Shown: positions 35,072 through 43,650 of the stretch, in pieces
Layout of the letters: each line of letters begins with the position of its first letter
How positions within the stretch are numbered: position 1 is the first letter of the stretch
Source: an uncultured Pseudomonadota bacterium
GTDB lineage: Bacteria; Pseudomonadota; Gammaproteobacteria; Comchoanobacterales; Comchoanobacteraceae
Direction: 5' to 3'
DNA: 60,860 bases
Assembly (NCBI GenBank): GCA_913020085.1
Contig: CAJVZW010000005.1
Coordinates: 1 to 60,860 of the forward strand
The notes under the pieces: model-generated
What the model saw: only the letters and a program-made list of their open reading frames with translations
The model's database searches: none
Told to the model about the DNA's origin: nothing
Program-made: the position numbers and the translations under genes

Positions 35072-36812
35072 CAATAAAGTTTTCAAAATATAATGATATG
35101 ATATCACTTGCAAGCTTAGCTGCATAGGGATTGTGTTCAAGAATAACAACAATGGAAACTTTTGGGGAATTTGATGGTGCGTAGCCTATAAACAGTGAAT
35201 GGTCCTGGCTTTTTAAATTCTTATCATTCTGGTTACTGATATTAACAACCTGAGCAGTACCAGTTTTTCCCGCAGCACGGTATGGATTATTGTGAAACCG
35301 ATGTCCTGTTCCAAACTTGATCACGTCCTCCAGTGCGCGTGCAATAAGGTCCCAGTGTTTTGTCTTGTACTCAATGGGTGGGTAGTCTCGGGCCTGAAAC
35401 TCGGTCCAAGCTGTGTCATCGCTAAGTGCCTTCGTTAGGTGAATTTGTTTCGCGTTACCACGTTTTGCTAGTAGCAGGGTTGCTTGTGCGAGTTGTAATG
35501 GGGTAACGCTTGTTGCACCTTGGCCAATACCAGTGATAATACTATCACCAAGGAACCAGCGCTGTTTCTTCATGCTTTTCCAGTTTGGGGTGGGGATTAG
35601 GCCACGTTTTTCATTAGGTAGCTCAACTCCAGTTGCTTGACCAAGACCAAAATTTTGCATTGAATGAAAAAGGTTATAAGGTCCCATTTTTTGTGCAATA
35701 TGGTAGAAGAACGTATCGCATGAAACTGCAATGGCCTTTTGAATATTAACAATGCCATGACCATGTTTTTGCCAGTCGTTGTAGCGATGCGCTTTGTTCG
35801 GTGTTTCATAGAAGCCTGGGTCATCTATTTCGGTATCTTCTGTAATGATTTTCTGATTTAGCGCTTCAAGTGCAATTAGCGGTTTAACTGTAGATGCTGG
35901 TGGATATAAACCATGGGTGATACGATTAAAAAATTGATTGCCACTTTTTTTATGGGTGAACATTAATTGGTTGGGGTCAAAGCTGGGTAGTGACAGTGCA
36001 GCTAAAATCTCTCCTGACTCTACATCAGTTACGATAATCGATCCATTATAATCTTTGGCTAACTCATATATTGCTTTCTGTAGCTCAGCATCAATAGTTA
36101 TTTTAATATTTTTCCCTTGGCTTGGAGAGATTATATCAACTTTTGATTGGATTTCGCCTGTTGCTGTTTTTGTAATATGCTCCCAGCCGCCGATACCTGC
36201 CAGGTGTGTGTCAAAGGTTTTTTCAATTCCAGTCATTCCTTTAAGTACGCTGAAATAGAAGTCTTTTGAATCACTGTGGTTGCTAACATTTTTCTCTAAT
36301 GTTTGACTCGTGCCCACGACATGACTGAGATAATGTCCATAAGGATATGTTCTAATGAGCTCCTCTTCAATGATCAGGCCAGGTATATCGTGTTGATGAA
36401 TTCCCAGGGCAGCTAGCTCATTTTGTGATAAATCTTTCTTGAGGAGGATTTTAGATTTAATGGGCTCACCTGACGAGAGAATTGATAGTGATTGCTCGTC
36501 GATGGTTATTAGATCTTCAATACGGGCAATTGTTTGCTGTGATATATCATCCGTTACTCTCAGATAGGCATGATAAACTATTTTGTTATCTGCAAGTGGG
36601 CGATGGTTACGATCAAAAATAGTTCCACGAATGGGCCGTGTTTGTTTATTTTTCTGAAAATTATTGATAGCCAGTTCATGGTATCGCTTATTTTGGTTTA
36701 AGGTGAGATGAGCATAACCAATAAATAAACATATGATAGCCAGTGTGCACAGAGTGATGAGAATGTAAATTCGTGCTCTAATCTCTCTGTGGCTGTTGTT
36801 AATTTTAAGCAC
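35040..36812 (-). CDS. mrdA: Penicillin-binding protein 2
   Basis: Transpeptidase of the elongasome, partner of RodA. One N-terminal membrane span (about 17-37), then RPIRGTIFDRNHRPLA (the dimerisation domain start), and the transpeptidase with SxxK at Ser307 (PPASTVKP), SCD in AVSCDTFFY and KTGTAQV. I prefer a GTG at 36812 (590 residues; E. coli 633) overlapping rlmH by 8 bp. The ATG at 36881 would lie deep inside rlmH and add a non-homologous leader. Confidence 0.94.
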   Translation of the reverse strand: MLKINNSHREIRARIYILITLCTLAIICLFIGYAHLTLNQNKRYHELAINNFQKNKQTRPIRGTIFDRNHRPLADNKIVYHAYLRVTDDISQQTIARIEDLITIDEQSLSILSSGEPIKSKILLKKDLSQNELAALGIHQHDIPGLIIEEELIRTYPYGHYLSHVVGTSQTLEKNVSNHSDSKDFYFSVLKGMTGIEKTFDTHLAGIGGWEHITKTATGEIQSKVDIISPSQGKNIKITIDAELQKAIYELAKDYNGSIIVTDVESGEILAALSLPSFDPNQLMFTHKKSGNQFFNRITHGLYPPASTVKPLIALEALNQKIITEDTEIDDPGFYETPNKAHRYNDWQKHGHGIVNIQKAIAVSCDTFFYHIAQKMGPYNLFHSMQNFGLGQATGVELPNEKRGLIPTPNWKSMKKQRWFLGDSIITGIGQGATSVTPLQLAQATLLLAKRGNAKQIHLTKALSDDTAWTEFQARDYPPIEYKTKHWDLIARALEDVIKFGTGHRFHNNPYRAAGKTGTAQVVNISNQNDKNLKSQDHSLFIGYAPSNSPKVSIVVILEHNPYAAKLASDIISLYFENFIDDVQKTVDNS

Positions 36813-37260
36813 GATGATATGGATGTTGATTGTATATGGAGATGATGCGATAGAGTTGCTCGGTAATAACACACAATGCAAGTTGATGCGTTAACGTCAT
36901 TTTTGACAGTGCAAGGTGTACATGGGATTGTTCGATTACAGACTCGTCAAGACCGTCACTTGAGCCAACAATTACACACCATTTAGTTTTGTTTTCCAGC
37001 GTTTGAGCCAGCGCAGCTGTGTCGTAATGCTGCCCTCGCTCTGACAGGCAAATAACGCAGCTTGATTTAGGCACACGTGTTAAAATCTCTTTTCCTTCTG
37101 ATTGGATTTTATTCGCCCCTTTTAATGGTTTAATTAGATCTAACTTAAAATCACAATGTTTTTCTATCAAGTTGCGGTAGTGTGACAGCAATAAATCTTC
37201 TCCGCCACCCAATTTGTTGCTGGGGCATATAATATGGATGTTTTTTTTCAATCGACTCAT
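36805..37260 (-). CDS. rlmH: 23S rRNA pseudouridine-1915 N3-methyltransferase
   Basis: SPOUT-fold methyltransferase acting on assembled 70S ribosomes. The knot region is visible: SERGQHYDTAALAQTL, VIVGSSDGLDE (the glycine-rich SAM loop, GGxxG in most relatives), LALSKMTLTHQLA and EQLYRIISIYNQHPYHR. The 151 residues match the family. It lies between rsfS and mrdA as in E. coli. Confidence 0.93.
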   Translation of the reverse strand: MSRLKKNIHIICPSNKLGGGEDLLLSHYRNLIEKHCDFKLDLIKPLKGANKIQSEGKEILTRVPKSSCVICLSERGQHYDTAALAQTLENKTKWCVIVGSSDGLDESVIEQSHVHLALSKMTLTHQLALCVITEQLYRIISIYNQHPYHRA

Positions 37261-37335
37261 TGCAAGTGTACATAATTCAAATTGAAATCTAGCATATTAA
37301 ATTAATATTAACAATGTGAGTTAAGAATAGGCTCT

Positions 37336-37683
37336 TTAGTCATTTACCGTGCGGTCAACTTTCTCTACCGAATTATGATTCCATAAGTTTTCAAGCCCAT
37401 AGAACTCTCTGGATTCTTCTTGCATGATATGAATGATAATATCGTAGCAGTCTACGATGACCCAGCTCATGTCATCATCGACTTCGGAATGATGGAATGA
37501 TCGATTTTCTTTAGCACTTGTAAGGCATTCGTTAGATATTGTCTTGGCGTGCCGGTTAGACGATGCGGTGCAAATTATGAAATAATCAGCAAAATCAGCC
37601 TCACTTTTGATATCGATGACAGTGATATCCAAGGCCTTCACCTTTTCTAGGCATTCTAATAAAGTATTTAGTTGTTCAGACAT
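37336..37683 (-). CDS. rsfS: Ribosomal silencing factor RsfS
   Basis: Binds ribosomal protein L14 and blocks subunit joining when nutrients are scarce. The 115 residues contain the typical DIKSEADFADYFIICTASSNRHAK core (split here as DFADYFIICT and SSNRHAK), DDMSWVIVDCYDIIIHIM and REFYGLENLW. It is upstream of rlmH on the same strand and divergent from orn, with an extended -10 in the gap. Confidence 0.95.
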   Translation of the reverse strand: MSEQLNTLLECLEKVKALDITVIDIKSEADFADYFIICTASSNRHAKTISNECLTSAKENRSFHHSEVDDDMSWVIVDCYDIIIHIMQEESREFYGLENLWNHNSVEKVDRTVND

Positions 37684-37700
37684 ATCTTTCCCATATTGAT

Positions 37701-37709
37701 ATTATATCA
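37701..37709 (-). promoter_or_regulatory. Extended -10 element of rsfS (TGATATAAT)
   Basis: On the minus strand, TGATATAAT lies 17 bp from the rsfS start, inside a 13-bp palindrome (TGATAT-T-ATATCA) shared with the divergent orn promoter region. Confidence 0.5.
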
Positions 37710-37749
37710 TATTATGACAGAATAAACATGAATGCGACAGCGAGGATGT

Positions 37750-38274
37750 ATGAGTAAATGGGTGTGGGCCGACTTAGAAATGACCGGATTAACTTCAGGA
37801 GACAGAATTCTTGAAGCGGCAGTAGTGATAACCAATGATCAATTAGAATTAATGCCTGATTACGTTCACCGAATTATACATGTGCCTGATCAGGTTCTTG
37901 ATAATATGAATCAGTGGTGTGTTGACCAGCATGGTAAAAGCGGCTTGACCGAACAGGTTCGTCAAAGCCAATATTCAATTGAGCAAGTACAAGAGGAAAT
38001 TATGTTGTTGCTCAAAAAATATACCCAAAAAGGTGAGGCGCCACTATGTGGCAATTCAATAGGCACTGATAAGATTTTTATTGAAAGAGAGATGCCGCAG
38101 TTTTATGATTGGCTCAACTATCGCGTGATCGACGTGTCTTCAATCAAGATTTTATACAATACATGGTCAGGAGAGCAAGGCTATCACAAGGGAGATTCTT
38201 CCCACAGGGCTCTTGATGATATAAAAGACTCGATAGAGGAATTAAAATTCTATCGTCAATGGATGAAGTGCTAA
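37750..38274 (+). CDS. orn: Oligoribonuclease
   Basis: DEDDh 3'-5' exonuclease that degrades 2-5-nt RNAs and pGpG. The motifs are WADLEMTGL (Exo I), CGNSIGTDKIFIEREMP (Exo II) and HRALDDIKDSIEEL (Exo III with catalytic His). The ATG at 37750 gives 174 residues and follows a GAGG site; the in-frame ATG at 37732 is less likely. The stop overlaps the nnrD start in TAATG. Confidence 0.96.
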   Translation: MSKWVWADLEMTGLTSGDRILEAAVVITNDQLELMPDYVHRIIHVPDQVLDNMNQWCVDQHGKSGLTEQVRQSQYSIEQVQEEIMLLLKKYTQKGEAPLCGNSIGTDKIFIEREMPQFYDWLNYRVIDVSSIKILYNTWSGEQGYHKGDSSHRALDDIKDSIEELKFYRQWMKC

Positions 38275-39491
38275 TGAGGGTTTTAGGAACTATCTCCCCT
38301 GAAAATCAGGATCCTTGTTTCATCGTTATTAAGTATATAGCGTCTCTTGCCGAATGGATAAACACACATTATTATGATAAGAAAATTATAATGATTGTTC
38401 CATCTGTTAAGGCTACCGATGATTTTACCCGTAAGTTAAAAGAAAATTTACCCAATATAATGGTTGTCTCTGAAGGGAGCGAATCTCTTTTGGCCGCTCT
38501 AAACGTAAAAGATGGTTTGGCCATTGATTGTTTAGATGGATTACAAGTTCCTATCTCTTGGCAAGACGTGCAATGTGATTTAGCTGTTATTGGAGCTGGC
38601 GGGGTTGATGTTGATGGTAACATCCCGGATGCTAAATATATCATCAGTTTTGAAGGTATCAGCAGAGATCTGATTACGGGTCCTCGTGTTACTGATTATC
38701 ACAAGCATATTCTTTTATCGGAAGTAAATGATTCAAATATGCACTTTTTGGCACCCATGAGGAGTATTGCGCCAATTGTAAGACCCAGAACTATTCATAA
38801 GTATCAAAGAGGCAGCTGCTTAATTTTTGGAGGGTCTTCTCCTTTCCAAAGTGCACTGAAGCTCTGTGCGCGGGCGGCCAGTGCCAGTGGCTGCGGTTGG
38901 GTTATGGCAGTAAGTGAAAGTGCCTTTGATGAATCTGCTGATGAGGGGATTATATGGACAAGTTTCGATGACCCCGGAAGCCGTTTTTTCTTTAGCCGTG
39001 CATCAGTCTGCGTGTGGGGTGTTGGAATGGGGCATGGATCTTTGGCGCAACATTATATTGAGCATTTGGATGCACTGAATATTATTGATGCAGGGGCTTT
39101 TAACTATATATCAAAGTTTCAAGGCAAAAAACTATTGACGCCACATGAGGGTGAATTAGCTGATATACTAGGGGTTAGCGTTGATGAGGTCAGACAGGAT
39201 CGAATCAGTGCAGCTCGTAAGGCATCCACTCAATTTAATGCAAGCGTGTTACTCAAGGGGCCTGGGCCAATTTTAGTGGACAGTGGAAATATATATGTGT
39301 TTGCACTGAGTTCAGCTTCTTTGGCTGTTGCCGGTTCGGGTGATATTATGGCGGGGATCATCGCTGGGTTTTGTGCGCAGGGATTAAGTATTTTTGATGC
39401 TGTTTACAGATGTATTAGTATTCAATCATACCTGGCAGGGCGGTATTCTTCTTTGCACTGGAGACATTATGAAGCATACTTTGCAGATTGA
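38274..39491 (+). CDS. nnrD: NAD(P)H-hydrate dehydratase with degenerate epimerase domain
   Basis: Repairs hydrated NAD(P)H. The C-terminal ribokinase-like domain is well kept: CLIFGGSSPFQSALKLCARAA, LLTPHEGELADILG, LLKGPGPILVD and AVAGSGDIMAGIIAGF (catalytic Asp in GSGD). The N-terminal 150 residues align loosely with the epimerase half of bifunctional Nnr; for example YIISFEGISRDLITGPRVTD resembles the closing strands of that domain. However, the GNNGGDG-type substrate loop is missing. The ATG at 38274 overlaps the orn stop. tsaE follows, as in many gammaproteobacteria. Confidence 0.88.
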   Translation: MRVLGTISPENQDPCFIVIKYIASLAEWINTHYYDKKIIMIVPSVKATDDFTRKLKENLPNIMVVSEGSESLLAALNVKDGLAIDCLDGLQVPISWQDVQCDLAVIGAGGVDVDGNIPDAKYIISFEGISRDLITGPRVTDYHKHILLSEVNDSNMHFLAPMRSIAPIVRPRTIHKYQRGSCLIFGGSSPFQSALKLCARAASASGCGWVMAVSESAFDESADEGIIWTSFDDPGSRFFFSRASVCVWGVGMGHGSLAQHYIEHLDALNIIDAGAFNYISKFQGKKLLTPHEGELADILGVSVDEVRQDRISAARKASTQFNASVLLKGPGPILVDSGNIYVFALSSASLAVAGSGDIMAGIIAGFCAQGLSIFDAVYRCISIQSYLAGRYSSLHWRHYEAYFAD

Positions 39492-39936
39492 AACAGAGCA
39501 ATCCATGAAGGATGTAGCCGACACGCTGGTAACGTTTACTAAAGGTAAGCGTTTATGTGTGCTGCTTGAAGGAGATTTGGGTGCTGGAAAAACTACCTGG
39601 ATGAGATACTACTTGAGAGCATTGGGTTATAAAGGACATGTTGTCAGCCCTACCTATACATTATTAGAAGAGTATGATGTTGATGAAACAGGCATCGTTC
39701 ATTCAGATTGCTATCGCTTATCGCGGGATGATCTTTTTTGGTTGGATTTCAATAGTTATCATGAGAGTGATAAGTCGTATCAATTATGGATAGAATGGGG
39801 CAAGCAGTATAGTGATATTCTGCCTCCTTGCGATTTATTAATTGAGATAAAATTTTGTGAAAATCTAGATTCAAGGGAGATGGTATTTTCATCTCCCATA
39901 AAAACCTATAATTGGGCGAATATATTTAGAAGTTAG
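39469..39936 (+). CDS. tsaE: tRNA t6A biosynthesis ATPase TsaE
   Basis: P-loop ATPase that works with TsaB, TsaD and TsaC in N6-threonylcarbamoyl-A37 synthesis. Walker A GDLGAGKTT, then SPTYTLLEEY and HSDCYRL with the Walker B-like Asp. The ATG at 39469 (155 residues) overlaps the nnrD end by 23 bp; the frame continues upstream to 39394 but without homology. TsaD is encoded in this window at 59549. The 3' end overlaps rne by 11 bp. Confidence 0.93.
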   Translation: MKHTLQIETEQSMKDVADTLVTFTKGKRLCVLLEGDLGAGKTTWMRYYLRALGYKGHVVSPTYTLLEEYDVDETGIVHSDCYRLSRDDLFWLDFNSYHESDKSYQLWIEWGKQYSDILPPCDLLIEIKFCENLDSREMVFSSPIKTYNWANIFRS

Positions 39937-41824
39937 AAGTCTCATGATCACTTTGACGGCGTCTAGAGCGATTAAGGCCTCGTGATCGATTCTGGCGATT
40001 TCCAGTTGAGGGCTGTCTGTTGCCGGTACTTTCACGGTTACCCTGAGGTTTCCTTCTCTGTCCAGAGTTCGATCTGCGTCTTTGCTGATTGTTGGGTTTT
40101 TTCTTCTGGGGTGATGCTTTTGCAGGTTTATCAGTATCAGAGAAAATCATTTGCCATAATTTGCTGAATATACCATCTTCTTTCGGGGTGCTTTTGCTTG
40201 ACGCGGGATGCTGAGAGAGGGCTGTCGTTGTGGTCAGCGCTTTCCGATTCGATTGGGACTTGTCTTTCTGCCAAGAGGGAATGCTCTCATCGATTGAGAA
40301 TTGATCATCAGTGCTTAAGTGATCCTGCATTGGTGTTGCGCTTTCAGCGTTGAACTTAATTCTTTTTAGCAGAAACTTTTGCGAGTTGAGCTGGATATTG
40401 GCTAAAATACAAATATCAATGTTGTATCTGGATTTTATGTTAGTGATAGCATCGATCCTTGCGTTCAGAATATAGTTAGCTGCTTCAACGGGAACTTGGA
40501 CCTGAATCAGATCGCAGGTTGATCCAACCGCTGTCTGCTCAATTTTTCTCAAAATCATGTTGCCAAATCCAGTAGTTGTTCGGATTAGACCCTGGCCATT
40601 ACAATTTGGACAAATTGTTTGGTGAGATTCTGCCAGTGGTGGCGAGATTCTCTGTCTTGAAATCTCCATGATCCCAGATAGGTCCGATAGCTCACGAATG
40701 TTTGTCTTTGCTTTATCAGATTTGAATTGCTCGGTAACAAAGTTATATATTTCATTACGACGCTTTTTTGAGCTCATATCAATAAAGTCGATAATAATGA
40801 TTCCGCCAACGTCACGCAGTCTGATTTGGCGAACTGCTTCCTCTGCTGCGTCTAGATTGATTCTGTATGCTGTGTCTTCAATATTATCTGCTTTCGTCGC
40901 ACTTGCAGAGTTAACATCGATTGCGGTCAGAGCTTCAGTTGTATCAATAACAATGGATGCACCTGAGGCAAGGTCAATTTTTCTAGCAAATAATTTCTCG
41001 ATTTGTTCCTCGATTTGCATATGGGTGAAAAGAGGCACGCTGCTGGCATGCAACTTGAGTCGATCAGTGTAGTCAGGTCGAGTTTTTTGTATGTACTCTG
41101 AGAGCATAAAAAATGTAGGCTCATGGTCCACAATGATTTGCTCAACATTGGGCTTTAATTGATCACGTACCGCACGAATAATCGCGTCACTTTCTTTGTG
41201 AATCAGTGCAGGTTTTTGAATTGACTGATAGACATGCTTGATTGCATTCCAGTGATTTAGAAGCATATCAAGATCCCACTGCAGTTCATCAAGAGTTCTG
41301 CCTACGCCAGCAGTCCTGACAATGATGCTCATTCCTTCTGGGACGGTGAGTTGTGATAGTAGTTCGCGGGTTGTGTCTCGATCATGCGCCTCAACACGCT
41401 TGGATACACCACCGCCACTTTTATTTGTCGGCATCAGTACCAAATACGCACCAGCGATGCTTATGTGGGTTGTAAGTGCAGCACCTTTTGTGCCCCGTTG
41501 TTCTTTCTCTATCTGAACGAGTAGCTTTTGACCAACCTTCAGCGAATCGTTGATACTGGGTCTAGAGCCATCTTCTTTCAGTGGTTTAAGTAGGTACTCA
41601 TCGGCAATTTCTTTGAAGGGTAAAAAGCCGTGACGGTTGCCGCCATAGTTTACGAAAACAGCCTCGAGGCTCTCTTCGATACTTGCGATATTAGCTGAGT
41701 AGATATTACTTTTTTGTCGATATTGAGTACTGTCTTCGATATCCAGGTACTCAAGTTTTTGGTTTACTAAAGAGGCAACTCGACATTCGCCCTCTAAAGT
41801 AGCATTAATACATATTATAGACAT
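39926..41824 (-). CDS. rne: Ribonuclease E, catalytic half with a short basic tail
   Basis: Endonuclease that starts mRNA decay and processes rRNA/tRNA. The N-terminus (RVASLVNQKLEYLDIE, S1 domain with VFVNYGGNRHGFLPFKE) matches RNase E rather than RNase G. The DNase I-like site has AIDVNSAS near 302 and IIDFIDMSS near 346; the zinc link is CPNCNGQG near 404. At 632 residues it lacks most of the E. coli C-terminal scaffold (1061 residues). What remains is a short amphipathic stretch DGIFSKLWQMIFSD, similar in style to the membrane-binding segment, and an Arg-rich tail. AAGG precedes ATG. It is divergent from rluC as in E. coli. Confidence 0.95.
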   Translation of the reverse strand: MSIICINATLEGECRVASLVNQKLEYLDIEDSTQYRQKSNIYSANIASIEESLEAVFVNYGGNRHGFLPFKEIADEYLLKPLKEDGSRPSINDSLKVGQKLLVQIEKEQRGTKGAALTTHISIAGAYLVLMPTNKSGGGVSKRVEAHDRDTTRELLSQLTVPEGMSIIVRTAGVGRTLDELQWDLDMLLNHWNAIKHVYQSIQKPALIHKESDAIIRAVRDQLKPNVEQIIVDHEPTFFMLSEYIQKTRPDYTDRLKLHASSVPLFTHMQIEEQIEKLFARKIDLASGASIVIDTTEALTAIDVNSASATKADNIEDTAYRINLDAAEEAVRQIRLRDVGGIIIIDFIDMSSKKRRNEIYNFVTEQFKSDKAKTNIRELSDLSGIMEISRQRISPPLAESHQTICPNCNGQGLIRTTTGFGNMILRKIEQTAVGSTCDLIQVQVPVEAANYILNARIDAITNIKSRYNIDICILANIQLNSQKFLLKRIKFNAESATPMQDHLSTDDQFSIDESIPSWQKDKSQSNRKALTTTTALSQHPASSKSTPKEDGIFSKLWQMIFSDTDKPAKASPQKKKPNNQQRRRSNSGQRRKPQGNRESTGNRQPSTGNRQNRSRGLNRSRRRQSDHETSNF

Positions 41825-41967
41825 TTTAAAAACCTTTCTGTATTCATCAATATTCTGTCTGAACCCTCGTTAAAATCATATGCGAGATAGTTGTATTCTC
41901 TATTATGCTCGCCGAAGGAGGGCAGTCAGTCCCTGCGGTATCTTCACCTGCTGGGCGCATTATATCA
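41825..41967 (-). promoter_or_regulatory. Promoter and structured 5' leader of rne
   Basis: On the minus strand an extended -10 TGATATAAT (41959-41967) lies upstream of a leader of about 128 nt. Within the leader, CCGCAGGG can pair with CCCUCCUUCGG (allowing a small bulge), and GCGAG...AUAG with CUAUCUCGC, giving two hairpins before the AAGG ribosome binding site. RNase E of enterobacteria controls itself through hairpins in a long rne leader; a similar role is inferred here. The remaining plus-strand part of the gap (41968-42099) should contain the rluC promoter, which I cannot pinpoint. Confidence 0.5.
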
Positions 41968-42099
41968 TATAAAGTGATCAAGCGGCAAATAATAACGCCC
42001 AAATATCAATGAAAACCACTCTATTTATTCGAATTTTAGTGGTAGATGGTCAAGGGTGTGAGTTTCATGATAGTATTGCCTGATATTTGTGAGTTTTAC

Positions 42100-42996
42100 A
42101 TGGGAATTACTGTATACAAAATAAAACCGGAGAATGAAGGGCAACGCCTTGATAACTTTTTGCTAGCTCGCCTTAAAGGCACACCAAAATCACACATTTA
42201 CGGAATGATCAGACGCGGGTCAATACGTGTCAATAGAAAGCGCACAAAGCCAAAATACACTCTGCAATTAGACGATCAGGTGTCACTGCCTTTCAATCAT
42301 CAGGAAAGTGCGGCTCCCGATTTATCTTCACTTAATGTTACAAAGCAAATCAAGGATTCTATTTTGATAGACCACAGTGATTTTGTGGCGCTCAATAAAC
42401 CATCAGGTGTCGCCTCACAGCCGGGCACAAATATAGATTATGCTTTGGGTGATTATTTGCACAGTATTTTTGGAGAACGTTTTCACCCTGTTCATCGCCT
42501 AGACAGAGGGACAAGTGGAGTTATATTGTTTGCCAAGCACGCATCCGGAGCGAGACAACTACAAGCCGCTCTCAATGCATCATCATGCGAGAAAGTCTAT
42601 CAAACAGTTGTGGGTGGTACCTGGACACAAAATAATAGGATATTTGAGTTCTATATTGATAAACAAGGAAAAAAAATGGCAGTTTGCAATGATGGCGTTG
42701 CGACCAGAACAGCGATAGATTGCTTAAGTAGAAAAGAGGGATTTTCTTTTTTAAAAGTACAGATATGGCAAGGGAAAATGCATCAGATACGGGTTACATT
42801 GTCCCATTTAGGACATCCTATTCTGGCAGATTCACTCTATGGCGATGTGAATACAAGTCACTGGCAAAGTCGTTGGCCTTTTCTCCATGCGGGAAAGTTA
42901 GGTTTTGAATATAAGGGCAAGAAATTTGAAGTTTCAGCCCCAATGAATAAGGAGCAATTGGAATGTTTAAATCATCTGTTCCCGTCAAAGGATTAA
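42100..42996 (+). CDS. rluC: 23S rRNA pseudouridine synthase RluC
   Basis: Makes pseudouridines 955, 2504 and 2580 (E. coli numbering). It has an N-terminal S4 domain (GQRLDNFLLARLKGTPKSHI to INGMIRRGSIRVNRKR-like region) and the RluA catalytic motif HRLDRGTSG, with Asp as nucleophile, then KMHQIRVTLSHLGHPILADSLYG. The ATG at 42100 (298 residues) is the likely start; ATGs at 42046 and 42067 would add non-homologous residues. It overlaps the first HAD phosphatase gene by 34 bp. Confidence 0.93.
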   Translation: MGITVYKIKPENEGQRLDNFLLARLKGTPKSHIYGMIRRGSIRVNRKRTKPKYTLQLDDQVSLPFNHQESAAPDLSSLNVTKQIKDSILIDHSDFVALNKPSGVASQPGTNIDYALGDYLHSIFGERFHPVHRLDRGTSGVILFAKHASGARQLQAALNASSCEKVYQTVVGGTWTQNNRIFEFYIDKQGKKMAVCNDGVATRTAIDCLSRKEGFSFLKVQIWQGKMHQIRVTLSHLGHPILADSLYGDVNTSHWQSRWPFLHAGKLGFEYKGKKFEVSAPMNKEQLECLNHLFPSKD

Positions 42997-43637
42997 TTTT
43001 TGATTGGGATGGGACATTGATAGATACCGAAAGTGTGATTTGCCAATCTGTACAACAGGCATGTGAATCACTTGGTTATCCAGTAGTTGACCAGGGGCGG
43101 ATCCGAGCTGGCGTTGGGCTAGGACCTGAAAAAGTCTATCAGCATTTATTTCATGGGGTAGATAATATTGATTATGACTTATTTAGAAAAACGTACCGCT
43201 CATTTTATCTTCAAAACAAAGTGACACTATACCCAAAGGTCTATGAATCACTTATGAATTTACATCAACATGGTTTTAAATTAGCAATTGCTACCAACAA
43301 GCGAACAGTTACATTTGAGCCAGAGTTTGAAAATTCAAAGCTATCAGAGTTCATATCATTCTGGGCGTGCGCAGATATGGCAATATCTAAGCCAAAACCT
43401 GAGCCGGATATGCTTTTGTGTGCGGCGGATGCGATTAATTTATCTTTGGATGAAATAATCATGGTCGGTGATACTGTATATGATGCAGCAGCTGCCCAAA
43501 CAGCAGGGTGCAGAATGTATGGTCTTCTCTGGGGGGCAGGATCTCGGGAAGAACTACTGCCGGTCTCTCATGCGCTATTTGATGACATTACCACGCTTGA
43601 AGCTTCTGTTATAAACGACTATAGTGGCCATGGATAA
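42963..43637 (+). CDS. HAD-superfamily phosphatase, copy 1
   Basis: Subfamily IA haloacid-dehalogenase-like hydrolase, resembling phosphoglycolate phosphatase. Motif I is FDWDGTLID (nucleophile Asp and general acid Asp), motif II LAIATNK, motif III SKPKPEPD and motif IV MVGDTVYDAAAA. The 224 residues include the helical cap after motif I. Substrate unknown. It is a tandem paralogue of the next gene and co-translated with rluC; an HAD gene after rluC is common in gammaproteobacteria. Confidence 0.9.
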   Translation: MFKSSVPVKGLIFDWDGTLIDTESVICQSVQQACESLGYPVVDQGRIRAGVGLGPEKVYQHLFHGVDNIDYDLFRKTYRSFYLQNKVTLYPKVYESLMNLHQHGFKLAIATNKRTVTFEPEFENSKLSEFISFWACADMAISKPKPEPDMLLCAADAINLSLDEIIMVGDTVYDAAAAQTAGCRMYGLLWGAGSREELLPVSHALFDDITTLEASVINDYSGHG

Positions 43638-43650
43638 ATTAGGAACAAAT

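Noticed and set aside
40668-41072. 134-codon open frame antisense to rne
   Set aside because: Lies opposite the catalytic domain of RNase E; composition is that of a reverse-strand shadow.
41968-42099. Riboswitch or small RNA upstream of rluC
   Set aside because: No stable stem or known aptamer motif is visible; the interval most likely holds only the rluC promoter.
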